From positions 186,001-250,000 of the forward strand of contig VHIT02000036.1 in assembly GCA_009768925.2 (NCBI GenBank): DNA of 64,000 nucleotides, given 5' to 3'. A program made the position numbers and the translations under genes. The notes under the pieces are model-generated. The model was not told the DNA's origin and ran no database searches. It saw only the letters and a program-made list of their open reading frames with translations. Of this stretch, positions 1-9,995 are shown piece by piece (within the stretch, counting starts at the first letter, position 1; every line of letters begins with the position of its first letter). Origin of the DNA: Cryptosporidium bovis (taxonomy: Eukaryota > Apicomplexa > Conoidasida > Eucoccidiorida > Cryptosporidiidae).

Positions 1-1
1 T

Positions 2-1642
2 CACCATGTTATTGGAGACGGATCAACACTAACGGAATTAATAAACAAGACGATACTTGACTTTCCCGACAATATTACAAAAGAGAATTCTAAACCCATA
101 AATGGTGTAACCAAATCTGCTGCATTTTGGCACCGTTGGATAAGTGGTTTAGTGTGGGCAGCAATTGCAGGTCCAATAACGTTAATTAAGGCTGCACTAC
201 AAGCTAGACCTGAAAGATCATGGAATTCTCCGAACAAAAGAAGATCTAAGAGATCTAAGAATGTTAAATTTTTGGGACCCATTAATCTTCCGTTAAACGA
301 AGTTAATTTGTTAAAGGATAAACTAAATCATGATTTTTTTAATCATAAAAACACTCATTCACTGTCAAATATTAATATTTCACCACTAGATATCAATAAA
401 ATCAATGAAAATGAATTTATCGATAGAGTTAGAAAAAGAAGCACAATATCATCAGATGGTAATACGGTAAATGGAATGCATCATGACTTTCAAGAAACAA
501 ATATGAATACCAGTAATGACAAGAATAGTAATAGTAATGTGGTAGAAAAAAACAGAACAAAGTTTTCTAAAAGAATTACATTTAATGATATTATTCTTTC
601 TTGTATAGCTAGTGGGTATACAAAATATGTCAACCATTATTTAACATTGCAAGACGAAAATAACGTTTTGTCACAAAACTCAACAGAAATATCGACTCCT
701 ACTTCTTCTAAAGATTCTTTAGGAAGTAATTTAGAGGATGAGAAAAAATATAAACAAAGACCAAGCATTACTCCAAATAGAAATAAAACAAATTCAAAGG
801 AAACTACTTTATTGTCTCCTATACACTTCGATGATAAATCGCCTTATTCAAGTGTTCTTAAATACGACTCTATTTCAGAATCATACGATCTAGATGGAAT
901 GCTTGACTCAAAAAAAAAATTGGGAGGAAGCAACGTGAATATAAGCCAAAGCACTGAATTTAGTTCGGGAAGAAGAATATTATATGAAAACAATGATACT
1001 AATTTTAGTGAAGAATCAAACAAAAGCTTTGAAATTATTGAAAAAATATACGATACTATCTCGTTTGGTTTCAGTGGAATTCACAATTTAAATCATAATA
1101 AGGCAAATAATGACTTAACTAATATTTGTCACTCTAACCTAAATGTCGTCGTCACTACAAATAATAGAACGGACCCACCAGCAAAATTAGACAATGCATT
1201 TTCAATTATCGTTTTGCCTATACCAACTTGTCCAAAAGTTTCACCGTTTGAAAGGCTAAGATGTGTTTTCGAATCCCTTCAAGAATATAGGAATACATCA
1301 CTTCCTATTATATTTATCAGGTATATTAAATACACTCTATCAGTGTCACCATTCTGTTTACTTCTCCTATGGATTCCTCATTCCTCATCATGCTCAATTT
1401 ATTATAGTTCAGTTCCTGGACCAAAAAAATGCTCTTTCATGAGTAAGAACATAACTGATATGACGTTTGGTCTTCCTTTAACTGATAATATTGGCCTTGG
1501 AGTATCAATTTTCACTTTTGAAAATAAAGTGTCTGTTTCAATTACATATGATGAAGAGATTATTGTTAATCCAAGCCTTTTCCTTGAAACAATTCAGCAA
1601 TCTTTCAATGAACTTAAAGTTGGAGCATTTAATTACATTTAA
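2..1642 (+). CDS. Wax ester synthase / diacylglycerol acyltransferase-type O-acyltransferase, 5'-truncated by window edge
   Basis: The frame is already open at base 2, so the N-terminal part lies outside the window. Its first codons read HHVIGDG, the HHxxxDG catalytic motif of the WS/DGAT acyltransferase family (also used in condensation-type transferases). The C-terminal about 150 residues match the WS/DGAT C-terminal domain: a PGP element (SSVPGPKKCSF), then an IGLGVSIFTF...SVSITYDEEI stretch. A long, polar, Asn/Ser-rich insertion of roughly 300 residues separates the two parts. The family moves acyl groups from acyl-CoA to fatty alcohol or diacylglycerol, making neutral storage lipid at ER membranes or lipid droplets; the substrate here is not readable. 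The stop at 1640-1642 is clear. Family call is strong; exact activity is inference. Confidence 0.8.
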   Translation, partial: HHVIGDGSTLTELINKTILDFPDNITKENSKPINGVTKSAAFWHRWISGLVWAAIAGPITLIKAALQARPERSWNSPNKRRSKRSKNVKFLGPINLPLNEVNLLKDKLNHDFFNHKNTHSLSNINISPLDINKINENEFIDRVRKRSTISSDGNTVNGMHHDFQETNMNTSNDKNSNSNVVEKNRTKFSKRITFNDIILSCIASGYTKYVNHYLTLQDENNVLSQNSTEISTPTSSKDSLGSNLEDEKKYKQRPSITPNRNKTNSKETTLLSPIHFDDKSPYSSVLKYDSISESYDLDGMLDSKKKLGGSNVNISQSTEFSSGRRILYENNDTNFSEESNKSFEIIEKIYDTISFGFSGIHNLNHNKANNDLTNICHSNLNVVVTTNNRTDPPAKLDNAFSIIVLPIPTCPKVSPFERLRCVFESLQEYRNTSLPIIFIRYIKYTLSVSPFCLLLLWIPHSSSCSIYYSSVPGPKKCSFMSKNITDMTFGLPLTDNIGLGVSIFTFENKVSVSITYDEEIIVNPSLFLETIQQSFNELKVGAFNYI

Positions 1643-2107
1643 TTGCCTGTTTCGTTTTAATTCAGTGTAATATTTAACCCTATATTATCCTTATTTATTA
1701 TCTATATGTTTCGTCACTTTGTCTTTTTAGGTAAATCTAATTATTTCTGTGAACTTTTTAGATCAAATTTGTTAACCTATTTATCATAGACGTCAATGTA
1801 TTTATTTAAACACATAACTTAATGAAAAAATAGCCTCCATAACAATTTAATTTATATAGGTACCCGATACTTGTAACAGATTACCGCCACTTCATTATAT
1901 ATACATATAATTAAAGTGTAATAGAAAGGAAAGAAACAAAACGGCTATTAACACTTGGTAATAAATTTATTGGAATAGAAATTGGAGTAGGAAACTAATA
2001 AAGTTTTCTTTCTAAAATAGCAACAATAATTTGAAGGGTATTTACCAATAAAGGCTAGTTGCAATAATAAATACTATTTTGCTTAGATTTAGTTATTAAA
2101 ATTAAAT
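1643..2107. other. Intergenic spacer, WS/DGAT 3' end to LSM3 promoter
   Basis: AT-rich spacer of about 465 bases. It holds the 3' region of the acyltransferase and the upstream region of LSM3. The only visible element is a GC-richer TTACCGCCAC near 1880-1890, similar to the TACCGCC words seen in other spacers of this window. No open frame of note. Confidence 0.4.
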
Positions 2108-2537
2108 ATGGTTTCCTCACTTGTAACAGGTATGTTTTATATATTTTTGTCAATTTAAAAGAATACTATTTTATTGTTGTTTTTTATTGCTAAAACAAAC
2201 AATATGCTGGCTTATTCTTTTTCCTTTCGCCTTGTTTATTTAACTTGAATTATCGCCTTAATTCATTTTAGAACCACTTGACTTAATTAGACTCAGTTTG
2301 GATGAACAAGTATTTGTTAAGTGCAGAGGCAACAGAGAACTGGAAGGAACACTTTATGCCTTTGATCCACACATGAATATGGTTCTTGGCAATGTAAAGG
2401 AAAAATATTATGAGGAAGGTCAAGATATAAACAGTAAAACAGGTGAACCTAAAACCAGAAGAATAGAGATGTTGTTTTTAAGAGGTGATCTCATTATTCT
2501 AGTTAGACCTGCAATTAAGATTGGAAAGTCTAATTAA
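2108..2537 (+). CDS. LSM3: U6 snRNA-associated Sm-like protein LSM3 (two exons: 2108-2129, 2272-2537)
   Basis: Exon 1 is only 22 bases (MVSSLVT plus one base), followed by a GTATGT donor at 2130 and a TTTTAG acceptor ending at 2271. Joining gives a 95-residue protein beginning MVSSLVTEPLDLIRLSLDE. The EPLDLIRLSLDE string is the hallmark N-terminus of LSM3. Sm1 (VFVKCRGNRELEGTLYAFD) and Sm2 (LFLRGDLIILVRP, with the RGD turn) are both present. LSM3 is a ring subunit of LSM1-7 (cytoplasmic mRNA decay) and LSM2-8 (U6 snRNP). The unspliced frame has no ATG at its start, which supports the intron. PIG-L converges from the opposite strand, leaving about 120 bases between stops. Confidence 0.95.
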
Positions 2538-2659
2538 TGAAATTATTTTTCATTTTATATATAATTTAATAAATATTTAAAGAAAAAAGTTGTGCAATAT
2601 TCTTCGTTCCTCCAATGACATGATTCTATAATATAAATTGCCTTTAATGTTTAATACAA

Positions 2660-3583
2660 CTAATTTATTTTTTTGAACAAATTTAAATAATTATATTGAG
2701 AAATCAATGAAAACAGTATTCTGTACCATGTTATCTGTGTTTTATGGCATATTAGTGCTCTGATATTCAATAGAGTATATCTAATACATAACAAATATTC
2801 TTATTTTTAACTCACCTAAAAGCCCTAATTGGATTATAATTTCTAATTATAAGGCTTCAATTAAAAAATTAAGCATATGTTTCAATTACTATAACTAAAT
2901 TGTTAACTTACAGATTATCACTATTTGAAAACAAACAGTAAATCCACGAAAGAACTCCTGAATACTTAACTAGTAAATTAGAACTTAATAATACATATAT
3001 ATTAGGATAACAATCTCTTTTTGACTCCTTTAACCACTCTGTAATTGCTTCATTTACTGAAATATGGTTTACATGTTTTGAAATACCAAATTCATCAAAA
3101 GTAAAAATCTATGTATTTAAAATTAAAATAAGCATTTATAATTTTGTTTTTCTTTACACTGAGAAGCTTTATATTACTTACGGTTTCTATTCTATTCGAA
3201 TCTATAAAAGATTCTATCTCTCTTATCACAACATTGCATTTCCACTTGTAGTGTGGCTGATCTTGTATTAATTCATTATTCACTATCTTTATATTTTTCT
3301 CCTTTATTCCCAATGATTTGCAAGCATTTATTAATTCTTTCTCTCTTTCTTTTCCCAAACCATAGTAATTGCCTTTAATGAATTATAGTTTGTCAATGGT
3401 ATTTCAATGCACAAATAGTGAGATATTCATATAAACATTCTGTTTTACAAACATACCATTAGTTAAACATAACAAATACAAATTAGTTTGTTTATTTAAA
3501 GATTGTATTATTGGAGTGAAAAACAAGCTCTCATCATCTGGATGGGCAATTACTATACAAGTGGAGCCGAAATTACTCATCAT
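2660..3583 (-). CDS. PIGL: N-acetylglucosaminyl-phosphatidylinositol de-N-acetylase, four exons
   Basis: Exons on the minus strand are 3583-3457, 3372-3182, 3108-2912 and 2759-2660. Donors are GTATGT, GTAAGT and GTAAGT, and all phases join cleanly to give 204 residues. Exon 1 carries VIAHPDDESLFF, the metal-binding HPDDE motif of the PIG-L/LmbE deacetylases. Exon 2 continues NYYGLGKEREKEL, exon 3 has FTFDEFGISKHVNH (equivalent to TFDxxGxSxHxNH of human PIG-L), and exon 4 has ICHKTQITWYRILF, matching the CHxSQxxWFR segment near the C-terminus. The enzyme removes acetate from GlcNAc-PI, the second step of GPI-anchor synthesis at the ER. The N-terminal membrane anchor of other PIG-L proteins is short or absent with this start. 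Only exon 2 shows as a long open frame. Confidence 0.9.
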
Positions 3584-3816
3584 ATATTTAATTGACCTAA
3601 TAACTTAGTTATACAAGTATTATTTATTAAGGGGAAATATTCAATGCTATTTTGAGTCTTTATTTCTCTGGGAAATTATTTACATATATATCTATTTAAA
3701 ACCCCACCTTTTAATAAATATATATTCAATGCCTAGCGGTTAATCAGTGTAACATGATGATTTAATTCCATTTATAAAAAAAACCTGTAATATTATAAAA
3801 TTTGGATATATGATAA

Positions 3817-6800
3817 TTAATATGAAATGTTTGAATAATTATTCTGTGTTTTTTCGAGCTCTAATTCTAACTCCAACTCTATTTCTTCTAAATCTTGAAC
3901 ACAAGAATTTTGTTCACAATTACCGGAATTATCATTAATATCTCCTGAAGTATTGTAACCAAAAATTATGTCATTATCAAGCTCTTTTTCAAGATCTAAA
4001 TCGGAATTTGAATCGTCATTTGGTTGACTAGACTGAAATCTAGAAACTACGTCCTTTGTGTTATTTATAATATTTTGTGCCAAACAATATATTTCTGTTT
4101 GTTTTAAATTTCCCAGAAAATGGTTTGAGTTATATGGGTAATTAGGTAATAACAAAACATCATCTAACTTTCTTGAATTGTTCAGTGAAGCTGCTACTAA
4201 TTCTACATTTGAGTTCGATATTTTTTCAATGGTGTTTAAACCAGAAAAATACAGTGAAATTGCAATGTTTGGCGTAATATCAGGTGATAATTCTTTAACC
4301 TCGTTTATAAATAAAGTTATTTTCGAAAAATTATACTGATCTAAGTCTTGATGAGATTCGTGAGTGAAAAATGATTGATTTATCGACATTCTTTGTATAT
4401 ATTTAACATTCCTCAATGATATACATGATTCAATGTGATTTACAATATTAGAGAATATATCACTAAATTCCAACCAACCTATTTGCTTACAAAAATTTGA
4501 AGTGGATGTTGCAGACAAATTAAATGAACAAACATATTTTTTTAAAGTACTTAAATCAGTGCAATATTTTTGTGTAATATAATCTACTGTTAAATTGTGA
4601 TTACAAATATCTCTTGTTAAACATGTATAATAAAACCTGTATATACTTAGAAGTCGATATTTTTCAATTAAACATTTATAACTCAAGTCACCAGAAAAAA
4701 AGTAAGATGAGTGAAGTATAAATGGGGATAATTGTCCAATTCCCGTTATATTATTTGGACAATTATTCACCATATTAGATATTTGTTTAATTACTTCAAT
4801 GCTTATTCCATATAAGTCTGCAATCTCCAATTCACTATTGTTTAATTCACTAAATAATTTTACATAACTGTTCCAGTTTATTTTAGGAAATTCATTCAAG
4901 TTAAATGCCAGTAGTGATAAGTAATATATTTGCATATTATTACTTAAATCTATACCAGTAAAATTAATTTTAATTAACTCACTGTATATTTCCAGTGCAA
5001 GCGTTAGATTTATTTGAGAATAAATTAGAGAATTACCAAGTGATGTTGGTACTAATCTTACAGTATCTTTATTTATATTAGCCAATTCAGAGTCCATAAA
5101 TATTTCAAGACACTTAATTCCAGTCTCAATTTTCATTAAATGAGTCACTTGTCTATTTATTATATTTGATATAGAACCTAATAATTTATTTTTTTTTGAC
5201 AATTTACCCATTAATGCAAATTTTGAGAGTATTATTGGAGAATTAAAACAATTAAATATTTCATTTGATTTCAAGTATTTCTTAGGCAATATTAATTCAT
5301 TTATATCATACTCTTCATATTTAGGTGTCAAAGATATTAAATGTGTCATTAATAAGTACGATAATGACAATAATATGTTTTTCGTGTCATTACTAATACT
5401 ATACTTTAAAAATTTGAATTCACTGAATAATTTCTCCAATCCAATATAACTATCAGCAATATCTGTTTGAATAATTTCCAATATAAATCTCGATAAACTT
5501 AAATTTTCTATTTCCTTTTTTTCTTTATGAACTATAATATCAGATTCATTATTATTTAACAAGTTACTTATGTATTTGTATTCAATTTCACTACTCAAAA
5601 ATAAGAATGTCCCAATTTTGTAACTATCATCATACACGATATCTTTCTTATTATTTGAATTGTTAATGTAAGAGCAAATCTGATGTAAATCTTCTTTTGT
5701 TAGCCACTCTCTATTGCCTGTTGTATTTTTCATACTTTGATTTATTTTGCCAATTCCAATAGATCTTATTATTACTCTATCTGTAACTACATCATTATTT
5801 ATTTTTTTCAAAGATGTGCTAAAGAATACCAATATATTACCGGAACTAAATGATTCTTCTATTATTCTTTTTTCTTTAAAACTTAATTTGTAATTATAAT
5901 AACATACTCCGTAGTTTTTTATTAATTCAATTAATTGCTTATAGTCATCATTATCATCTTTGTACGACATATTACAATTTACTAATTTATTAGCTACTTC
6001 AATCCTTTTATTCCTTTTTTCCACATTATTATAGTAGCATAACATTTTTTTTCTTAAATTAATTGCATCACTATCATCACTTGAAACAATATCATTTATT
6101 ATTTGGACCAGTGTATTCAATGACTTTTTACACCAATCTATAGTTGGACAAAATACCAATACCCTTTTTCCTAATGATATTGTTTCAATTATTAAATCGA
6201 AAAAATACTTTAAATCACTTATTAATTTTTGGTTGTTATTCAAATTTTCTCCGCCTAGTTTAAATAAATTGTATTTATTTTCACTTAACTCAGTGATAAC
6301 TGGTTTATTGCACTCTAAACTATCCCAACTATATAATAAGTTGTTTTTCTTGATATAAATACATGAATCCATTTTATGATGCGTTTTATTATCACTACCT
6401 ATCGAAATATAGTCCAATCTTAAAACGTTATTTATTAAATTCACATTATATGAACCATTTATTTGGGTATTTAACGTATAAAGACAAATAATTGAAGGAT
6501 TTACCATTCGCATTATATTTATTTTTGTTATTATTCCATCTAACATGTACGCTTTATATGAGTTTTTATCTACTATTATGTCATCTATCAAAATAGTTCC
6601 AATTGTATTAAAATACATATTTTCATATATTAATTTATTTATTAGTATATTCGCATTTTCATACGTGCATATTGTTATATCTATATTTGGGAACCAATTT
6701 ACCGTGCCCTTGTTATTCTGAATAAGAATTTCTATTTTTAAATTCAGTGAATTCTCACAAAATAGTTTTTTGCATCTTTCATAATAACTCATACACTTTT

Positions 6801-7422
6801 GTTTATTCGAAAATATTATCATAACATTGCTACCTGAGAATATAAGTCTATATAGGTATATAATCTCGCAAGTTATTATATATTCTTGATAATTTCCAAT
6901 AAACAATGATGAATTATATTTTATATTTATTTTTTTATTGATTGGGTTTAATTCTTTCATTTTTAACTCATTCTCATTAACTAAAAAATTCAATGTACTA
7001 CATAATGACTCAACTTGCCAATTGCTTAAACAACTCATCCCGTAATTTGTCTTATATTTGTGCTGAACTGAGTTTGGGATGCACCAATAACTTAAACTAA
7101 ACTTGTTCGTTCCTTTAAAACTTACATATGGTTCAAGTACCAACGCGTTATTTATACTCGAATTCAAGCCTCTTTGTGATATATTAAATTCTTTTAATAT
7201 TGCTAACTCTCTTTTTGACACACTAAAGCATTCTGGTTCCATTACGGGATCCCCTGCTATCGATATAAAGCATTTTTTTATTATTCCCTTACCGATATAG
7301 ACCTTTCTCCATATCCCCACCCTTCTTTTAGGCTTTATTATTAATAAACTGTTTAAATATGTATAATATTTACTCCCAGATTCTTTTGAATTTAACTTAT
7401 TCTTATTTCCTATGATGTACAT
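3817..7422 (-). CDS. POLQ/HELQ (Mus308)-family helicase-like protein with degenerate catalytic motifs
   Basis: 1201 residues from a true ATG. The order of family landmarks is preserved: a WQ element (residues about 127-140, SNWQVESL), RecA1, then VLVFCPTIDWCKKSL, a GVCYYN...EKRIIEESFSSGNILVFF segment equivalent to GVAYHHSGL...ERKxxEExYxxG, RVIIRS, a winged-helix part with RLVPTSLGNSL, and a C-terminal helical region with ITPNIAISLYFSGL. Catalytic motifs are gone. The Walker A position reads FIGNYQEYI instead of APTSAGKT (about residues 174-182), the DExH position reads LIDDII (about 279-283), the SAT motif is LYTLN, and the QxxGRAGR motif is HQICSYINN. No polymerase domain follows. Family known for end-joining and replication repair; here an ATPase-dead scaffold role is inference. 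The protein is low in GC and high in Asn/Ile. Confidence 0.8.
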   Translation of the reverse strand: MYIIGNKNKLNSKESGSKYYTYLNSLLIIKPKRRVGIWRKVYIGKGIIKKCFISIAGDPVMEPECFSVSKRELAILKEFNISQRGLNSSINNALVLEPYVSFKGTNKFSLSYWCIPNSVQHKYKTNYGMSCLSNWQVESLCSTLNFLVNENELKMKELNPINKKINIKYNSSLFIGNYQEYIITCEIIYLYRLIFSGSNVMIIFSNKQKCMSYYERCKKLFCENSLNLKIEILIQNNKGTVNWFPNIDITICTYENANILINKLIYENMYFNTIGTILIDDIIVDKNSYKAYMLDGIITKINIMRMVNPSIICLYTLNTQINGSYNVNLINNVLRLDYISIGSDNKTHHKMDSCIYIKKNNLLYSWDSLECNKPVITELSENKYNLFKLGGENLNNNQKLISDLKYFFDLIIETISLGKRVLVFCPTIDWCKKSLNTLVQIINDIVSSDDSDAINLRKKMLCYYNNVEKRNKRIEVANKLVNCNMSYKDDNDDYKQLIELIKNYGVCYYNYKLSFKEKRIIEESFSSGNILVFFSTSLKKINNDVVTDRVIIRSIGIGKINQSMKNTTGNREWLTKEDLHQICSYINNSNNKKDIVYDDSYKIGTFLFLSSEIEYKYISNLLNNNESDIIVHKEKKEIENLSLSRFILEIIQTDIADSYIGLEKLFSEFKFLKYSISNDTKNILLSLSYLLMTHLISLTPKYEEYDINELILPKKYLKSNEIFNCFNSPIILSKFALMGKLSKKNKLLGSISNIINRQVTHLMKIETGIKCLEIFMDSELANINKDTVRLVPTSLGNSLIYSQINLTLALEIYSELIKINFTGIDLSNNMQIYYLSLLAFNLNEFPKINWNSYVKLFSELNNSELEIADLYGISIEVIKQISNMVNNCPNNITGIGQLSPFILHSSYFFSGDLSYKCLIEKYRLLSIYRFYYTCLTRDICNHNLTVDYITQKYCTDLSTLKKYVCSFNLSATSTSNFCKQIGWLEFSDIFSNIVNHIESCISLRNVKYIQRMSINQSFFTHESHQDLDQYNFSKITLFINEVKELSPDITPNIAISLYFSGLNTIEKISNSNVELVAASLNNSRKLDDVLLLPNYPYNSNHFLGNLKQTEIYCLAQNIINNTKDVVSRFQSSQPNDDSNSDLDLEKELDNDIIFGYNTSGDINDNSGNCEQNSCVQDLEEIELELELELEKTQNNYSNISY

Positions 7423-7426
7423 TTTG

Positions 7427-7451
7427 TATATATATATATATATATATATAT
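7427..7451. repeat. TA dinucleotide microsatellite
   Basis: About 12 TA repeats lie immediately upstream of the start codon of the helicase-like gene, within its presumed 5' UTR. Length polymorphism is likely. Confidence 0.9.
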
Positions 7452-8080
7452 TTTAAACTCCTTAATACATTCAATATATAAAATATTTAATGCAAAAACA
7501 ATTCCAGGGCTAACCTAATTGTCTGTCATCTTAGTCCTTTACTTTCACTCTTCGGCTCTAAATATAGCTTCAAATATTCAAAACTTGGTTTTAATATATG
7601 TTTTCATTCATTATTTCTTTGTTTTAATCTAGTATTCCTCGTACTTTCCGCCTAAATATTTTCCCCCATCTACATTATTTAGTATGTTAACTGTTTGTTT
7701 AAAAAAAAAGAACTTTTTTATTTAGGTGAAACGAAAAAAAATTTATCACAAATTGCTCGAGAATTTAAATCTAAATAGGCTCAGTTCCCTAAATGTAAAA
7801 TATTGTGTATTAGAAAAATGTTTAGTACTATTTTCATGTATTTGCATGCATGCATTGATGCTTGTGGAAAAAGGTAATTGCCACTATAAAAATAAACTTC
7901 AAGAACAAAAACAAATAATTAAACTTCAGAATCTATAAATACCTTGTATTAAATTCTACTAAACAATATTTGTCAGCTATTTCTGTGTGCTAAACTTTTA
8001 AATGTTATTGAAATGTAGTTGTAATGTGGCAAAATTAATTTAAAACAACTATTACAATCAGTCACTTGTGTGAAGGAATT
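7452..8080. other. Intergenic spacer with AP2-like motif and a doubtful exon-like frame
   Basis: Spacer between two minus-strand genes. A 70-codon plus-strand frame (7726-7938) opens at GTG directly after a TTTATTTAG acceptor-like site and has a GTAATT donor-like site at 7875. It could be an internal exon of a missed gene, but it lacks an ATG exon, has no recognised homology, and contains the TGCATGCATGCA element. I do not call it a gene. Confidence 0.4.
7843..7854. promoter_or_regulatory. TGCATGCATGCA element (AP2-type site)
   Basis: A palindromic TGCATGCA core, extended to 12 bases, lies about 420 bases upstream of the helicase-like gene start at 7422. TGCATGCA is a known binding word of some ApiAP2 transcription factors in Apicomplexa. 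Its function here is inferred from sequence only. Confidence 0.4.
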
Positions 8081-9124
8081 TCATATATATACAACCTCCT
8101 TCGAAATATACTGAAAGAAGAATATACCTATTATTAATGCAATTAATGAAACAACGAATATATTTGTGGATATTTTTTTATGTGCTACGTTCCTGTTTAT
8201 TTGTTTGTCATATAATTTTGCTTTGTTCTGACTGTTATATTCTTTCGCTTTTTGACCCTCTCTTATTATAATGTCATCATTCTCCTCGTAATTTAATAGA
8301 CTTAAGTGCTCACTCCAACGACCTCCCTCGATGATTTTGTAATTTAGCTTAGGTTTATCAGCAATACTATCCTCTTTTTTTGTATTTTGAACGCCATTTA
8401 TGCTTTTGGATTTGTTAAAAGCATTTTTTATCTCTTCCAACTGTGAATTCAATAATGGATCTATTTTATTTAGTTTATTGTTATCATTTCCATCGTTGAA
8501 ATTGTTTTTTCCTCTTTTGAAAATGTCATTTCTTCTATATATAATACCCTTACATGATTTCCCTTCTGGAGTGCTATTCACTTTCTTAGATAGTATGATA
8601 AATGCGTGAATAACTTGATTGCTTGAATTCGCTGAAATTGTTACAATCCTTTCATTGCAGGCCTTCTCTGATGTAACAAAAATCGGTGAAATATTAATAT
8701 GAGCATTGGTTGTCATTCTTACATGTCTAATAAACTCGCCTTTAATCCCAATTACACTCCCAATTACACTTCTGGGAACTGCTAAACGTAGTATATATTT
8801 GTTGTTTCTTGGTATCTCAATATCGTTATTTGGTGTCTGATTCTCATTCTTCAGCATAAAACTCAATGCCTCCAAGGTCTCATTAACATTTTTTTCATTT
8901 CCTTCCATAGTTGCTACCCTATAGTTTGTTCCTGGAAAATATTTATCCGTTCCAGACACTAAAATAAAAACATGATTTACCTGCTTTATTTTTTTAATAA
9001 TAGACGCAGAATTCCCTAAAATTCTATCTGCCACACTATCACTTACTAACAACTTTACAAAAATCACCTGGTCGTCTTCTTGCACCTCATGTTTAAGTTG
9101 ATTAACATATTCCATATTATTCAT
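8081..9124 (-). CDS. Two-KH-domain RNA-binding protein with C-terminal membrane anchor
   Basis: The open frame extends to 9160 but begins with TTG; the first ATG is at 9124, giving 347 residues. KH1 starts near residue 20 (VIFVKLLVSDSVADRILG) and its GxxG loop is degenerate (GNSA). KH2 (YILRLAVPRSVIGSVIGIKG) has an intact GIKG loop. This is the NOVA/PCBP type of tandem KH. A polar linker follows, then a hydrophobic segment (FVVSLIALIIGIFFFQYI) about 8 residues from the end, the layout of a tail-anchored protein. KH pairs bind single-stranded RNA; a membrane tail would place it at ER or another organelle surface. RNA binding is well supported, localisation is inference. Confidence 0.8.
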   Translation of the reverse strand: MNNMEYVNQLKHEVQEDDQVIFVKLLVSDSVADRILGNSASIIKKIKQVNHVFILVSGTDKYFPGTNYRVATMEGNEKNVNETLEALSFMLKNENQTPNNDIEIPRNNKYILRLAVPRSVIGSVIGIKGEFIRHVRMTTNAHINISPIFVTSEKACNERIVTISANSSNQVIHAFIILSKKVNSTPEGKSCKGIIYRRNDIFKRGKNNFNDGNDNNKLNKIDPLLNSQLEEIKNAFNKSKSINGVQNTKKEDSIADKPKLNYKIIEGGRWSEHLSLLNYEENDDIIIREGQKAKEYNSQNKAKLYDKQINRNVAHKKISTNIFVVSLIALIIGIFFFQYISKEVVYI

Positions 9125-9995
9125 TTTAGTTTTGCAAAACAACTCTTCCCTTAAGATCAAAGTAAATGTTAATTTAACAATGCCTGCTTTGTGTTTAACC
9201 TAATTTAATCTTTTATTGTTCACACAATCACAATTATTTTTGTCCTTCAGATTTTAGATTAAATGTGCAAGATAAATTGTGTATGCTGCACACAGCGCTT
9301 TCAATTTGTAGATACACATTCATTAATCTCGTAATTAGGAGAAATACTAGTTTAGGCTTTATATTGCTTATATTAGAAAATTAAATTGCTTGAAACCAAA
9401 CATATTTTTTATGCCAAAATCAGTAATAATGACACTTTTTTCCCGTTAATATTTCACTTTTTATTACTTAACACTTATGAGAAATATTTCATCGCAAAAT
9501 TGCCCTTCTGCATAATATCTCTGAAATGAACAATGTTTACACCATCTTTTCGCGTGTATAGTAATCTATATTCATGTGAAGAGTTCCTCATTTAATAATT
9601 CTAGATGCATGCATTAACTCGTAAACAATTTACATCACGTGTTATAAACTAAATATTCTATAGCTACCTTAATATTATCTAAGAACCCGATTTGTGTGCA
9701 TTATATATATACTGAACTCTGAGAAGTACCTATTTACTGTTATTTTCCAATGCACATGTAGATACTCTGAATGCTTTCAAACAATTTCTGCTTGTATAAA
9801 GCTGCTCATCTGTCCATTCATAGTTATTTTGACAATTAACATTATTAACTTCAATTCATTGAATGCTGGTTGAAGCACTGAGATAAATAAATCAAATATA
9901 CTAAATTTTAAAAATATAAGTTAATTAACAATGTAAACTAAAGTGTTTTACAATCGCAATTACAACTTTTTTAATAAATGAAAGTTAAACTTTAA
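9125..9995. other. Intergenic spacer upstream of the KH gene
   Basis: About 870 bases, AT-rich. It holds a TGCATGCA word at 9606-9613 and a short inverted pair around 9275-9295 (TGTG...CACA). I see no convincing gene. Confidence 0.4.
9606..9613. promoter_or_regulatory. TGCATGCA element (AP2-type site)
   Basis: Perfect palindrome about 480 bases upstream of the KH gene start at 9124. The same word occurs in three other spacers of this window. Confidence 0.3.

Noticed and set aside
1-282. 93-codon minus-strand frame at the left edge
   Set aside because: It is antisense to the acyltransferase, whose HHVIGDG catalytic motif lies in the same bases.
7726-7938. 70-codon plus-strand frame between splice-like sites
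   Set aside because: It opens at GTG, lacks an ATG exon, has no recognised family and overlaps the TGCATGCATGCA promoter-like element.
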